From: Sedimentibacter sp. zth1
Lineage (GTDB): Bacteria; Bacillota; Clostridia; Tissierellales; Sedimentibacteraceae
NCBI RefSeq assembly: GCF_017352195.1
Contig: NZ_CP071445.1
Span: 496,001 to 560,000, forward strand
Direction of reading: 5' to 3'
DNA: 64,000 nucleotides
A program made the position numbers and the translations under genes. Below the pieces are notes generated by a model. The model ran no database searches. It was not told where the DNA came from and was given only the letters and a program-made list of their open reading frames with translations. Below, piece by piece: positions 44,471 through 53,592 of the stretch. Position 1 is the first letter of the stretch, and each line of letters opens with the position of its first letter.

Positions 44471-46237
44471 TTATTCACCTATCCTTTCTATAGCATCAAA
44501 TGGACAAATCTGAATACAAACTCCACATCCATTACATGAATTTTGATCTATACTAATTTTTTCACCTAAAATTAATGCCGGACAACCAGATTTTAAGCAC
44601 ATTTTACAAGATCTGCATTTATCAGCATTTACAACGGCTTTAACTTTAGCTCTTTGTTTTATAACTGGTTTCAACAAAGCACAAGGACGTTTTGTGATTA
44701 TAACAAAAGGTTCAGTTGCTTCGTAACCTTTTTTGATAGCCTCTTTAGTTGCAGCTAAATCATAAGGATCTACAACTATTAAGTTTTCCTTTTTGATACC
44801 ACATGCGTAGCATAATTGAACTAAATCTACAGCTGGAGCAGGGGCACCTGTAATATTTTTACCAGTTCCAGGATTTTCTTGATGTCCAGTCATAGCAGTG
44901 ATACTGTTATCTAATATGATAGTTGTTATAGAAGAATTGTTATAAACACTATTGATTAATCCAGTAATGCCAGAGTGGAAAAATGTTGAATCTCCTATTA
45001 TAGCAAAAGCTTTTTTAGAAGTATCGTTTGCTATTTCATTTGCTTTTGTAAATCCATGAGCACCTGTTATTGAAGCACCCATACAGATAGTTGTATCTAG
45101 GGCATTAAGTGGGCTTGCAGCTCCTAGTGTGTAGCAACCTATATCTCCACTGAAAAAAGCTTTGTCTTTATATTTTCCAAGTTCAAAGAATAATCCTCTA
45201 TGAGGACATCCAGCACATAAAACTGGTGGTCTTGAAGGAGCTTGCATTTGTGTTTGATATGTACTAACCTGTTTTTTACCTAATAAAAGTTCTCTAATAA
45301 GTGCAGGTGAAAATTCTCCACAAATTGGGAATAAATCTTTTCCTATACAGCTTATACCCATTGCTCTAACTTGTTCTTCTATGAATGGGTCACTTTCTTC
45401 AATTATATATAATTTTTCTACTTTTGATGCAAAGTCTTTTATCATTGTATCTGGTAGTGGATTTAAGAAACCAATTTTTAGATATGATGCATTATCTCCC
45501 ATTACTTCTTTGCAGTATTGATAAGAAACACCACTTGTGATAATACCTATTTTTGTTTTATTCATTTCAATTCTGTTTAAAGAACAGTTGTTAGAATATT
45601 CTTTTAAACCAGCTAATCTAATGTTTTCTATCTTAGGATGTCTTAATCTTGATATAGCAGGTAACATCAAGTTTTTACTTGGATCTTTAACATATTCTTT
45701 AATTGGTGGAACTACTCTTTCTTCTAAATTAACTCTTGATTTAGAGTGACAAATACGTGTAGTAATTCTAAATACTACTGGTGTTTCAAATTTCTCGCTT
45801 ATATTAAATGCTTCTTTCATAAAATCAATGCATTCTTGAGAATCAGAAGGCTCGATAAGCGCAGTTTTACCAAATAAAGCATAATATCTATTGTCTTGTT
45901 CGTTTTGAGAAGAGAACATATTTGGTTCATCTGCAGTTACTAGAACGAAACCTCCATTAGTTACATGATATGAATATGACATAAAACCATCAGCAGCAAC
46001 ATTTAATCCAACATGCTTCATAGCGCAAAAAGCACGGGCTCCACGTATAGAGGCACCAGCTGCAACTTCACAAGCAACTTTTTCATTTACCGCCCATTCA
46101 GAATGTGCACCCTTATATTTAGAAAAGTTTTCCATTATTTCAGTACTAGGGGTACCAGGGTAAGCTGAAGCTACTGTTACACCAGCTTCGTATGCACCAC
46201 GAGCTATAGCTTCATTACCAGTCATTAACGTTTTCAT
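44471..46237 (-). CDS. iorA: Indolepyruvate:ferredoxin oxidoreductase alpha subunit
   Basis: IorA carries the TPP and iron-sulfur centres. Over 588 residues it has the pyrimidine-binding part (GNEAIARGAYEAGVTVASAYPGTP) and the TPP part with GDIGCYTLG and a later GDSTFFHSG. Two C-terminal 4Fe-4S ferredoxin motifs follow: CRSCKMC and CNGCGVCIQIC. The start is the ATG at 46237, with AAAGGAGG upstream; in-frame codons further 5' have no RBS. It is first in the iorAB pair. Confidence 0.95.
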   Translation of the reverse strand: MKTLMTGNEAIARGAYEAGVTVASAYPGTPSTEIMENFSKYKGAHSEWAVNEKVACEVAAGASIRGARAFCAMKHVGLNVAADGFMSYSYHVTNGGFVLVTADEPNMFSSQNEQDNRYYALFGKTALIEPSDSQECIDFMKEAFNISEKFETPVVFRITTRICHSKSRVNLEERVVPPIKEYVKDPSKNLMLPAISRLRHPKIENIRLAGLKEYSNNCSLNRIEMNKTKIGIITSGVSYQYCKEVMGDNASYLKIGFLNPLPDTMIKDFASKVEKLYIIEESDPFIEEQVRAMGISCIGKDLFPICGEFSPALIRELLLGKKQVSTYQTQMQAPSRPPVLCAGCPHRGLFFELGKYKDKAFFSGDIGCYTLGAASPLNALDTTICMGASITGAHGFTKANEIANDTSKKAFAIIGDSTFFHSGITGLINSVYNNSSITTIILDNSITAMTGHQENPGTGKNITGAPAPAVDLVQLCYACGIKKENLIVVDPYDLAATKEAIKKGYEATEPFVIITKRPCALLKPVIKQRAKVKAVVNADKCRSCKMCLKSGCPALILGEKISIDQNSCNGCGVCIQICPFDAIERIGE

Positions 46238-46350
46238 TATATAAAATCCTCCTTTATTTATCTTATATTCTATTTTATTTGTATTTAATGAGAATGTCAA
46301 TATGCAAAACAGCTTTTATAAAAAAAGTTATTTTAATAATCTAAATAAAA

Positions 46351-46381
46351 AAATAAGTTTATATTATAAATAAACTTATTT
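46351..46381 (-). terminator. Terminator after the MltG-domain gene
   Basis: AAATAAGTTTAT (46351-46362) pairs with ATAAACTTATTT (46370-46381), a perfect 12-bp stem with a 7-nt loop. On the minus strand it lies just beyond the stop codon and runs into TTTTTTATTTAG. Confidence 0.8.
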
Positions 46382-46395
46382 TAATAATACTAAAT

Positions 46396-46965
46396 TTATC
46401 TAGATAATATTTCCAAAATCTTATCTAGATCACTTCCAGATACAATAGTGAAGTCTCCAGCTTTTAATTTTGTATCAAGCTTTAACGTACCACATCTTTC
46501 TAAAAAGGTATCCGTATCATTTATTAAACCATTTTCAAGTAAAATATCAGCTATTTTTCCTGAAAAGCTTCCGGCAGGAATAGTAAAAGTTATCTCTTTT
46601 CCAGGCTCTTCTGTAACATTTGTATTTTCTTCTTGGTTAGTATTGTCATCAGTATTACTATCACTGGTATTTTCATTTTCATTTGCTTTAGTTTCTGTAT
46701 CTATATCTGTATCTTTTTCAGTATCTTCTTCAGTATCCTGTTTATTATTGCCTGAGGTTTCAGACTCTGTATTTTCACTTACATTATTATCAATTTGAAT
46801 GGGTGGTTTTTCATTTGCAATAGTTTCCTTGTCCACTTTTAAATTAAATAGTATGTTAAGTCTCCAAACTAAAATTAGAGCAACAACAACTACTACACCT
46901 ATAATTAATGTATAATCAGTTAGACAATAAAATAAATTTTTAAACCAATCAATTATTTTTTTCAC
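46396..46965 (-). CDS. Membrane-anchored protein with a MltG N-terminal-like domain only
   Basis: This 189-residue protein has one membrane helix (TLIIGVVVVVALILVWRL). A long acidic, Thr/Asn/Glu-rich linker covers about residues 60-125. The last 60 residues (FTIPAGSFSGKIADILLENGLI, then LKAGDFTIVSGSDLDKILEIL) match the LysM-like N-terminal subdomain of endolytic transglycosylase MltG/YceG. The catalytic half is absent, so it is unlikely to cut glycan strands. It could bind glycan or guide another enzyme. It has an AACCTCCA-complement RBS and its own terminator. Confidence 0.7.
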   Translation of the reverse strand: MKKIIDWFKNLFYCLTDYTLIIGVVVVVALILVWRLNILFNLKVDKETIANEKPPIQIDNNVSENTESETSGNNKQDTEEDTEKDTDIDTETKANENENTSDSNTDDNTNQEENTNVTEEPGKEITFTIPAGSFSGKIADILLENGLINDTDTFLERCGTLKLDTKLKAGDFTIVSGSDLDKILEILSR

Positions 46966-47221
46966 TTTAACCTCCAGAAGAATAAATATAATACAATTAT
47001 GTTAACATAAAAAAACTGTTAATTCAACATTTTTAGCAAAAAAATATGATTGTTAAATTAAATTGGTAATATAAATAAACTATGTTATAATAAAAATAGT
47101 ATATCATTGTTTATATGCTGTTTTTGAGATTGTAAATAGTATAAAATTAGCTACATTTACTATGACTATTAAGATTATAGAAATACAAAAAAGTTTCATT
47201 AATTAAACTAAGAGGTGTGAT

Positions 47222-48871
47222 ATGAATATAATTAATATTGGAAACAAAAAAGTAAATATTAAAAGAAATACATCATGTTACGAGGTTCTTAAAGAATTGC
47301 ACAAAAATGATTATAAAGATTATCTAGCGGTAAAGGTAAATAATACACTTAAAGAATTATCGTATGACAACCTTAGTAATGGTGATTTAGTTGAGTTTAT
47401 TGATATAAAAAATAGAGATGGACTTAGAATATATATTAGAACTTTGTCTTTAGTTTTTATTAAGGCATGTAGAAAGCTATATAATAATGCTGATATCATC
47501 ATTGAACATTCACTAAATAAAGGATTGTATTGTGAAATTAAGGTAGGTGAGTGCTTATCAGAGAAAAGCATAATTAATATAAAAGATGAAATGCAAGAAA
47601 TAATTGATAGGCAAATACATATTAAAAAATTTATGTTAAATATTAATGAAGCGAAAAAAATTTTTCAAAGTCAAAAAATGCCTGATAAGGTAATGCTATT
47701 AGATTATTCTAATACTGAGAATGTTAGGACTTATGAATTAGAAGGATATTATGATACTTTTTATGGATATGTTGCACCGAACACAAATGTGCTAAAAGCA
47801 TTTGATATTAAGTTGTTTGGACAGGGCGTCATCCTTAGATTTCCTATGCTTGGTAACAATTATAAACTTCCTGAATATGTTGAAGATGTAAAGATTTCAA
47901 AAATATTTAAAGAAGCAGAGGATTGGGGAAATATAATGGAAGTAAGTCATGTTGGAGCCCTCAATAAGAAAATAGTTAATAATTTAATAAATGATTTGAT
48001 ACTTGTGAATGAAGCATTGCATGAGAAAAAGATTGCATATATAGCTGATGAAATATCTGCAAATGATGAAATTAAAATAGTTTTGATTGCTGGGCCATCT
48101 TCTTCTGGCAAAACTACATTTGCACAAAGATTATCTATTCAGCTTAGAGTTAATGGAAAGAAAACTTATGCAATTTCTTTAGATGATTATTTTGTAAATA
48201 GAGATAAGACTCCATTGGACGAAAATGGCAATTACGATTTTGATACTATTGACGCATTAGATTTAGATTTGTTTAATGACCAGTTATTAAAATTGATGAA
48301 TGGTGAAAAAGTTCAGGTCCCTACATTTGATTTTAAAAAGGGATGCAGAGTATTTGATAAGGAACCAATTAAATTAACTAAAGATCATATAATCGTAGTT
48401 GAAGGTATACATGGATTAAATGATAAATTAACAGCTCAAATAGAAAAAGAAAATAAATTCAAAATATATATTAGTGCATTAACTCAGCTTAACATTGACA
48501 ATCATAATAGAGTATCTACTTCTGATACAAGGCTAATTAGAAGAATTGTTAGGGATAATCAATTTAGAGGTCATAATGCTGAAAGAACAATGGAACTGTG
48601 GAATAATGTAAGAAAGGGAGAAGAAAAATATATATTCCCTTATCAAGAGAATGCAGATACAATGTTCAATTCCTCATTAACATATGAGCTAGGTGTATTA
48701 AAAAAATATGCGGTTAAATTAATTGAGGGGATTAGTGAAAATAGTAAATTCTATGCAGAAAAGCATAGATTATTAAAATTTTTAAGTTATTTTAATTCAA
48801 TAGATGACGAAAAAACAATACCTAGAACTTCTATTATAAAAGAGTTTTTAGGTGGAGGTTTAGTAGAATAA
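47222..48871 (+). CDS. Uridine kinase-like nucleoside kinase with TGS and ThrRS-editing-like N-terminus
   Basis: This 549-residue protein has three parts. Residues 1-65 are TGS-like. Residues 65-260 resemble the second additional domain of threonyl-tRNA synthetase, with MEVSHVGALN near 240. From residue 285 there is a uridine kinase/phosphoribulokinase-type P-loop domain with GPSSSGKT at 291-298 and SLDDYFVNRDKTP. The architecture recurs in Firmicutes and Thermotoga and is annotated as nucleoside or uridine kinase; the true substrate is not settled. AGAGGTG precedes the ATG. Confidence 0.85.
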   Translation: MNIINIGNKKVNIKRNTSCYEVLKELHKNDYKDYLAVKVNNTLKELSYDNLSNGDLVEFIDIKNRDGLRIYIRTLSLVFIKACRKLYNNADIIIEHSLNKGLYCEIKVGECLSEKSIINIKDEMQEIIDRQIHIKKFMLNINEAKKIFQSQKMPDKVMLLDYSNTENVRTYELEGYYDTFYGYVAPNTNVLKAFDIKLFGQGVILRFPMLGNNYKLPEYVEDVKISKIFKEAEDWGNIMEVSHVGALNKKIVNNLINDLILVNEALHEKKIAYIADEISANDEIKIVLIAGPSSSGKTTFAQRLSIQLRVNGKKTYAISLDDYFVNRDKTPLDENGNYDFDTIDALDLDLFNDQLLKLMNGEKVQVPTFDFKKGCRVFDKEPIKLTKDHIIVVEGIHGLNDKLTAQIEKENKFKIYISALTQLNIDNHNRVSTSDTRLIRRIVRDNQFRGHNAERTMELWNNVRKGEEKYIFPYQENADTMFNSSLTYELGVLKKYAVKLIEGISENSKFYAEKHRLLKFLSYFNSIDDEKTIPRTSIIKEFLGGGLVE

Positions 48872-48884
48872 AATATGAGGGTAG

Positions 48885-48928
48885 AAGCTATTGTTAACTA
48901 TTTATTTTGGTTTAGCAATAGCTTTTTT
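48885..48928 (+). terminator. Terminator after the kinase gene
   Basis: AAGCTATTG (48885-48893) pairs with CAATAGCTT (48916-48924), followed by a T run. A second imperfect hairpin ending GCAACTTTTTTATG lies at about 48940-48980. Confidence 0.8.
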
Positions 48929-49066
48929 ATATACAAGGAAAGTTTTACTCGTAGTATTTTACTGAGCAACTTTTTTATGTAAAAATTTAAGTTTTTTAAA
49001 AATCATTATTTACATTTTCATAATAATGTATTATTATATTATTCTACTTTCTTTAGTGGAGGAAAT

Positions 49067-51148
49067 ATGTACGATATTGAGAGAAAAAAAGAAGAAGAAA
49101 AGTTAAATTATATATTAGAGCAAATTGAATTAAATATAGAAAGCAATGGAGCTCACAAAAAACAATTAAATGAAAAAATAAAAACAGCTTCATCTAGTGA
49201 ATTAAATGTTTTAACTAACATTATTACGATAGTTGAAAAAAGTTTAGATAATAATTTGAACTCTGTTAATAGTCCTTATTTTGCTAAAATTGATTATTTT
49301 GATTATATTGAAAATAAAAATTGTATACTGTATATAGGAAAATGTGGGCTTGAAGATACTCATGAAAAAATATTAACGGTTGATTGGAGAGCACCGATTT
49401 CTTCTGTGTACTATGATTGCCAGCCAGGTAAAAATACAATAAAAACTTATGATGGTGAAGAATTAGATTTAGATCTTAATTTAAAACGTACATTTGAAAT
49501 ACAAAATAGCGTTCTTTTAGATTTTTATGATGTTAATACTATATCAAATGATGAGCTATTAACAAAATATTTGGCTAAAAACAAAGAAGCAGTATTAAGT
49601 GAAATTGTTGCTACAATACAGAAAGACCAAAACGAAATAATAAGAGAATCTTGTTCGAAAAATGTTATTGTACAGGGTGGAGCAGGTAGCGGAAAAACAA
49701 CGGTTGCTATGCATAGAGTTTCGTTTTTACTATATAATTTCAGTAAAATTTATAATTCAGAGAATTTTTATATACTTGGAAATAATGAAATGTTTCTAAA
49801 CTATATAACAAGTATATTACCGTCATTAGATGTCAAAGATATAAAACATAGATTGCTGTCAAACTTTTTTATTGATTTTATAGATGATTATGTTCCATTT
49901 AAAAATGGGAAAAATAAATTTATAGATATATTTAAAATACAAAACAAAGATTTATTAGCTTTAAAAGGAAAAATTGGATTTGTTAAAGAATTAGGTAACT
50001 TTATTGCAGAATATGAGGATTTAAATATACCAATACGCTCAATTAAATTGCGGGGCAAGGTTATAATGGAAAAATCAAACATGATTTCATTGCTCAGGAC
50101 ATTTAAGTATAAATCTATGCAAGAAAAAATTTCATTGCTTAATGAACAATTTAAAAAGCGTCTTTCAAATGAGCTTGAATTATTAAATGTAAATAATGCT
50201 GAAGTTATTATGAAAAAAAATGCAAATGTATTTGGAAAAAGCAAAATAAAAATTAGTATTTTAGACATTTATAATGAATTTTTAGAAAATTTAATAGAGA
50301 AGATTCAAAACAAAGAAATTCAAAATATTGAAGAATCTTTAGTACAAGGTATTATTGATAATATAAAGAAAAAGCAATTTGATATATTTGATATAGCTAA
50401 TTTAACACTAATAAAAAGAAAAATCTGTACTAACAAAAAATTTGAAGATGTTAGGCATATTGTTATTGATGAGGCACAAGATTTTGGAGTATCAATATTT
50501 TATGTGTTGAGAAATGCATTTGCAAAATCAACCTTTACAATTGTTGGAGATGTAACGCAAAATATAAACTATAATATAGGAATGAATGATTGGGAACATT
50601 TAACTAATAATGTTTTCAATGAGTCAAAAGATAAGTTTTATATACTTAAAAAAAGCTATAGAAATACTATAGAAATATCAGAATTTGCATGTAGTATACT
50701 TAAAAATGCTAAATTTAAAACTTATGAAATTGAACCATATGTTCGACATGGAAGTAATGTTGAAGTTTTAAATGAAAACTCTTTTGAGGCTATGATAGAA
50801 AAAACAAAGTTACTCATCAAGCAAATATTTGCTAAAGAATATAAAACTGTTGGTATCATATGCAAAACAGAAGAAGAAGTAGAAATGGTTAAGTCAGAAT
50901 TATCAAAATTCATAGAAATAGTTAGCTTTAATAATGAAGATACTAGCTTTTCAAATGGTGTTATGATTATGTCTGTTAAGATGTCAAAAGGCTTAGAATT
51001 TGATACGGTAATACTTTGGAATGTGAATGATAATAATTACAAAAAATGTGATAGTGATGTAAAACTATTATATGTTGCCATAACACGTGCATTGCATGAG
51101 TTATACGTACTTTATGAAGGAAAGATAACTGCATTGTTAGAAAATTAA
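49067..51148 (+). CDS. helD: HelD-like RNA polymerase-recycling helicase (UvrD/Rep fold)
   Basis: HelD binds RNA polymerase and frees it from stalled or terminated complexes using ATP. This 693-residue protein has an N-terminal antiparallel coiled coil (residues 1-75, the part that enters the secondary channel). Walker A is GGAGSGKTT from residue 204, and DEAQDFG gives Walker B. Late motifs are KMSKGLEFDTVI and LLYVAITRALHELYVL. The sequence IVQGGAGSGKTTVAMHRV is typical of HelD rather than of UvrD. GGAGG precedes the ATG. Confidence 0.88.
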   Translation: MYDIERKKEEEKLNYILEQIELNIESNGAHKKQLNEKIKTASSSELNVLTNIITIVEKSLDNNLNSVNSPYFAKIDYFDYIENKNCILYIGKCGLEDTHEKILTVDWRAPISSVYYDCQPGKNTIKTYDGEELDLDLNLKRTFEIQNSVLLDFYDVNTISNDELLTKYLAKNKEAVLSEIVATIQKDQNEIIRESCSKNVIVQGGAGSGKTTVAMHRVSFLLYNFSKIYNSENFYILGNNEMFLNYITSILPSLDVKDIKHRLLSNFFIDFIDDYVPFKNGKNKFIDIFKIQNKDLLALKGKIGFVKELGNFIAEYEDLNIPIRSIKLRGKVIMEKSNMISLLRTFKYKSMQEKISLLNEQFKKRLSNELELLNVNNAEVIMKKNANVFGKSKIKISILDIYNEFLENLIEKIQNKEIQNIEESLVQGIIDNIKKKQFDIFDIANLTLIKRKICTNKKFEDVRHIVIDEAQDFGVSIFYVLRNAFAKSTFTIVGDVTQNINYNIGMNDWEHLTNNVFNESKDKFYILKKSYRNTIEISEFACSILKNAKFKTYEIEPYVRHGSNVEVLNENSFEAMIEKTKLLIKQIFAKEYKTVGIICKTEEEVEMVKSELSKFIEIVSFNNEDTSFSNGVMIMSVKMSKGLEFDTVILWNVNDNNYKKCDSDVKLLYVAITRALHELYVLYEGKITALLEN

Positions 51149-51190
51149 TATATATATAACATTGGTGTCAATATTTGACGAAAATATAAC

Positions 51191-51219
51191 TTGACATCTT
51201 ATCGTTTTATGAATATACT
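51191..51219 (+). promoter_or_regulatory. Consensus promoter in the gap after helD
   Basis: TTGACA (51191-51196), a 17-nt spacer and TATACT (51214-51219) precede no coding frame on the plus strand. A weaker TTGACG (51240-51245), 17 nt, TGTAAT (51263-51268) lies just downstream. Confidence 0.65.
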
Positions 51220-51225
51220 GATATT

Positions 51226-51365
51226 GTGTGCATAAATTATTGACGTAGGTTAATATTACTATTGTAATTAAAATATATTTATTTTAATTGTTCTCTAGTA
51301 AAATTAATATATCACAGGACCAAAGGGCCTGGAAAAAGAGGTTTTTAAACCTCTTTTTATTTTTT
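51226..51365 (+). ncRNA. Candidate small non-coding RNA
   Basis: Between a near-consensus promoter and a strong terminator lies about 140 nt without a reading frame. It contains three hairpins: AATTAAAAT/ATTTTAATT (51266-51289), CAGG-A-CC/GG-G-CCTG with loop AAA (51315-51331), and the terminator AAAAAGAGGTTT/AAACCTCTTTTT (51333-51358). I do not recognise it as a known riboswitch or RNA family. The terminator may instead simply serve helD and the convergent ATPase gene. Confidence 0.45.
51333..51358. terminator. Bidirectional terminator between helD side and the P-loop ATPase gene
   Basis: A perfect 12-bp stem with a 2-nt loop and U tracts on both strands. It ends the candidate small RNA on plus and the ATPase gene on minus. 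Confidence 0.85.
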
Positions 51366-51392
51366 TGTTATAATATTAAACATTATAAAATT

Positions 51393-52925
51393 CTAGTTTC
51401 TAATTGATAAATTAGATAAAAGTGCCTTATGAACTATAAACTTGTTTGAAAAGTTAGGGTATGGTTCAGGGTCAAGATTTGTTTTATAATACCAAGAAAT
51501 ATATGATTTTTTGGTGGTGGTTCCCTCAACATTTGTAACAATTCTAGTCCATAAATTGCCTAAAATGCCTTGGTAGTACATGCATCTTATAGCTTCTTTT
51601 AGATTATCTATATTTGTATAATATTCTTTGTTGTTTTCAAAGTAATCTTCAATTTCTCTAAATAAAAAGCTGGTTTTTTTATAATCTCTCAAAAGTTTTA
51701 ATGCATCATTTAACATTGGCGCATTTTCGTGTATACTTATTTCATTTTTCAACTCATTAAAAAATGATTTATAATAGTACCTTTTATACATTTTAAAGTA
51801 TTTTGGGTCAAAAGTAGTACTGCTTTTTTCTTTATCTCTTATTATATTTAAATAAGAGATAATATCTCTAGGTCTTCCAAAACTATTGTCTAGTAAATAG
51901 GTTAATACATCTTTACCAGCAACATGTTTAGGAAAAATAGTCTTGTAAATTTCTTTGTCAGTTTTGTTTTTATAATAGCTATTTGAGTTTTTAATCTTTA
52001 GTAATATCATTTTCATAAGTGGGTGTTTGTAGGGAAAATTATAATCGACAGTATCCCACCAATCAAGTACTATATCTTTGCAGCATATAGATTTATTTGT
52101 GTTTGAGTCATTTTCATTTAGATATGTAATTATATCATCTCTTAAAAGAATAATAATTTTTGATTTAAAATTTTCATTGCTAAATTCGTTGTTAATTTTT
52201 TTAGATGTATTCAATAAGCTTGAAATACATTTAATATAGTTCTTATCCATTTTGGTGCTAATATTGAGACAGTCTAATTCATCAATAATTAAAATGACAC
52301 GATTGTCTTTTAATTGCTTGAAAATAAGTTTTTTTAATCTTTTTAGTTTATCAAAAAAACGAGCTTTCGCATAACGCACATCAGTTCCTCTTGAAAGTTT
52401 TGTTGCTATTGTAATATTATTAAGAGATGCACCAATTTTATTATCAGAATTGGATTTTTTTACATAGTCTATGATTTTAAAGCTATCAGTTTTGTTTTCT
52501 ACAAATTTTTTTAAAATTCTATAGGTATAAGATGGCAAAATTTTAACCAATTTCGAAGTGTTTTCAAGTATAATATTGGCAATTAGTGTATAAATTGTGT
52601 ATTCCCAATAAGTTTCATATTGATTAATAAGTATAGTACTATCTCCTATTTCTAAGAGCTTTTGTAAATTAATTTCGTTTGAGCCACAAACTTTACAAAA
52701 AAATTTTGTAGATTGCTCATCAATTTTTTTCTTAACATAGTGTGCGAGTAGTGTTTTACCAGTTCCTTTCCTGCCAATTATAACGTATTTATCACCGTTT
52801 ATGATACTATCAATTACTTCCTTTTGACAATAAAACAAATTATAAAAATTCTTACATTTAGCAACTTCAGTTTCTCCATCTATATCTCCTAAATATAAGT
52901 CAACAAGCTTGGCCTTTTCAACCAT
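51393..52925 (-). CDS. Solitary P-loop ATPase, Sll1717-type
   Basis: This 510-residue ATPase has Walker A GRKGTGKT at residues 51-58 and Walker B in VILIIDELD. The segment FGRPRDIISYLN in its second half fits the helical lid region of the Sll1717-like P-loop ATPases. No nuclease, protease or membrane domain is visible. Relatives occur as single accessory genes and in defence contexts, but no function is known. The ATG at 52925 follows GGAG at 9 nt. A 36-nt perfect palindrome lies about 90 nt upstream. Its singleton status suggests an acquired gene. Confidence 0.72.
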   Translation of the reverse strand: MVEKAKLVDLYLGDIDGETEVAKCKNFYNLFYCQKEVIDSIINGDKYVIIGRKGTGKTLLAHYVKKKIDEQSTKFFCKVCGSNEINLQKLLEIGDSTILINQYETYWEYTIYTLIANIILENTSKLVKILPSYTYRILKKFVENKTDSFKIIDYVKKSNSDNKIGASLNNITIATKLSRGTDVRYAKARFFDKLKRLKKLIFKQLKDNRVILIIDELDCLNISTKMDKNYIKCISSLLNTSKKINNEFSNENFKSKIIILLRDDIITYLNENDSNTNKSICCKDIVLDWWDTVDYNFPYKHPLMKMILLKIKNSNSYYKNKTDKEIYKTIFPKHVAGKDVLTYLLDNSFGRPRDIISYLNIIRDKEKSSTTFDPKYFKMYKRYYYKSFFNELKNEISIHENAPMLNDALKLLRDYKKTSFLFREIEDYFENNKEYYTNIDNLKEAIRCMYYQGILGNLWTRIVTNVEGTTTKKSYISWYYKTNLDPEPYPNFSNKFIVHKALLSNLSIRN

Positions 52926-53014
52926 TTTTATCATCTCCAAAAAAAGTATATATTAATAATATCACGAAAAAAATGCGAAAACTAACGAAAAATAGCGGAC
53001 AAATATTAAGTTTT

Positions 53015-53050
53015 TATAACTTTTACGTATAATTATACGTAAAAGTTATA
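53015..53050. repeat. 36-nt perfect palindrome
   Basis: The 18-nt half TATAACTTTTACGTATAA (53015-53032) is followed immediately by its exact reverse complement, with no loop. Neither strand has a following U tract, so an operator or recognition site is more likely than a terminator. It lies between the end of the C_GCAxxG_C_C gene and the start of the ATPase gene. Confidence 0.85.
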
Positions 53051-53117
53051 TGAAATTGAACCCAAACTAATTAAGGTGTTTAGTAGAGGGTAGATCTAAA
53101 GTTATTGCATAAAGAAA

Positions 53118-53522
53118 TTACTTGTTTATTAAAGTTATTTTTTTTTCAATAATTAATTTTTCTATAACATCGGCACCTAGCATTACCGTTTCTAAGCAAC
53201 GTGTTTCAGGTTTTTTGTATTTTTCCATAAGTACATTGCATTCTGTACTGCCAAGTGTATCTTCAAATGCTTGTACAAATTCCTTGCAATCATTCCTAAA
53301 TGATTCAGATTTAGTGTCTAATAATTTTCCTAATGCAGCAACAGCACCTGTAAGCGTTCCACAAGTCTTGCCACATCCCATTCCACCACCAAATGCAGTA
53401 ACTAATTCTATTTCACTATCAGTTAGATTTAATTTATATTGCTCGCTAATTGCCATAAGTATTGATTGTGCACAATTAAATTTTTGTTCTAAATAATAAT
53501 TTTTTGCTATATCTCGTAACAT
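53118..53522 (-). CDS. C_GCAxxG_C_C family protein
   Basis: This 134-residue protein carries the defining cysteine pattern: C17 in FNCAQS, C50 and C54 in GGGMGCGKTCG, C79, C95 in ECNVLM and C109 in RCLETV. The family is common in anaerobes and thought to be redox- or metal-active, but no function is established. AAGGAG precedes the ATG. It follows cysK in the opposite-end order on the same strand, with a hairpin between them. Confidence 0.9.
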   Translation of the reverse strand: MLRDIAKNYYLEQKFNCAQSILMAISEQYKLNLTDSEIELVTAFGGGMGCGKTCGTLTGAVAALGKLLDTKSESFRNDCKEFVQAFEDTLGSTECNVLMEKYKKPETRCLETVMLGADVIEKLIIEKKITLINK

Positions 53523-53548
53523 ATAATGCTCCTTAAAGTTAATTTGTA

Positions 53549-53586
53549 ATATGATTAAAGGAATCTATTTTTTCCTTTAATCATAT
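53549..53586. terminator. Hairpin between cysK and the C_GCAxxG_C_C gene
   Basis: A perfect 15-bp stem (53549-53563 with 53572-53586) with an 8-nt loop lies just beyond the cysK stop codon on the minus strand. The U tract is weak. Confidence 0.65.
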
Positions 53587-53592
53587 ATTCAT

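Noticed and set aside
46448-46798. Serine/valine-rich open frame opposite the MltG-domain gene
   Set aside because: It arises from the low-complexity acidic linker read on the other strand; no start signal supports it.
48940-48980. Second independent terminator or repeat after the kinase gene
   Set aside because: The stem is imperfect and a better terminator lies just upstream; its resemblance to the 29955 hairpin end is too short to claim a repeat family.
53015-53050. Rho-independent terminator
   Set aside because: The palindrome has no loop-spacing bases and neither strand has a following U tract.
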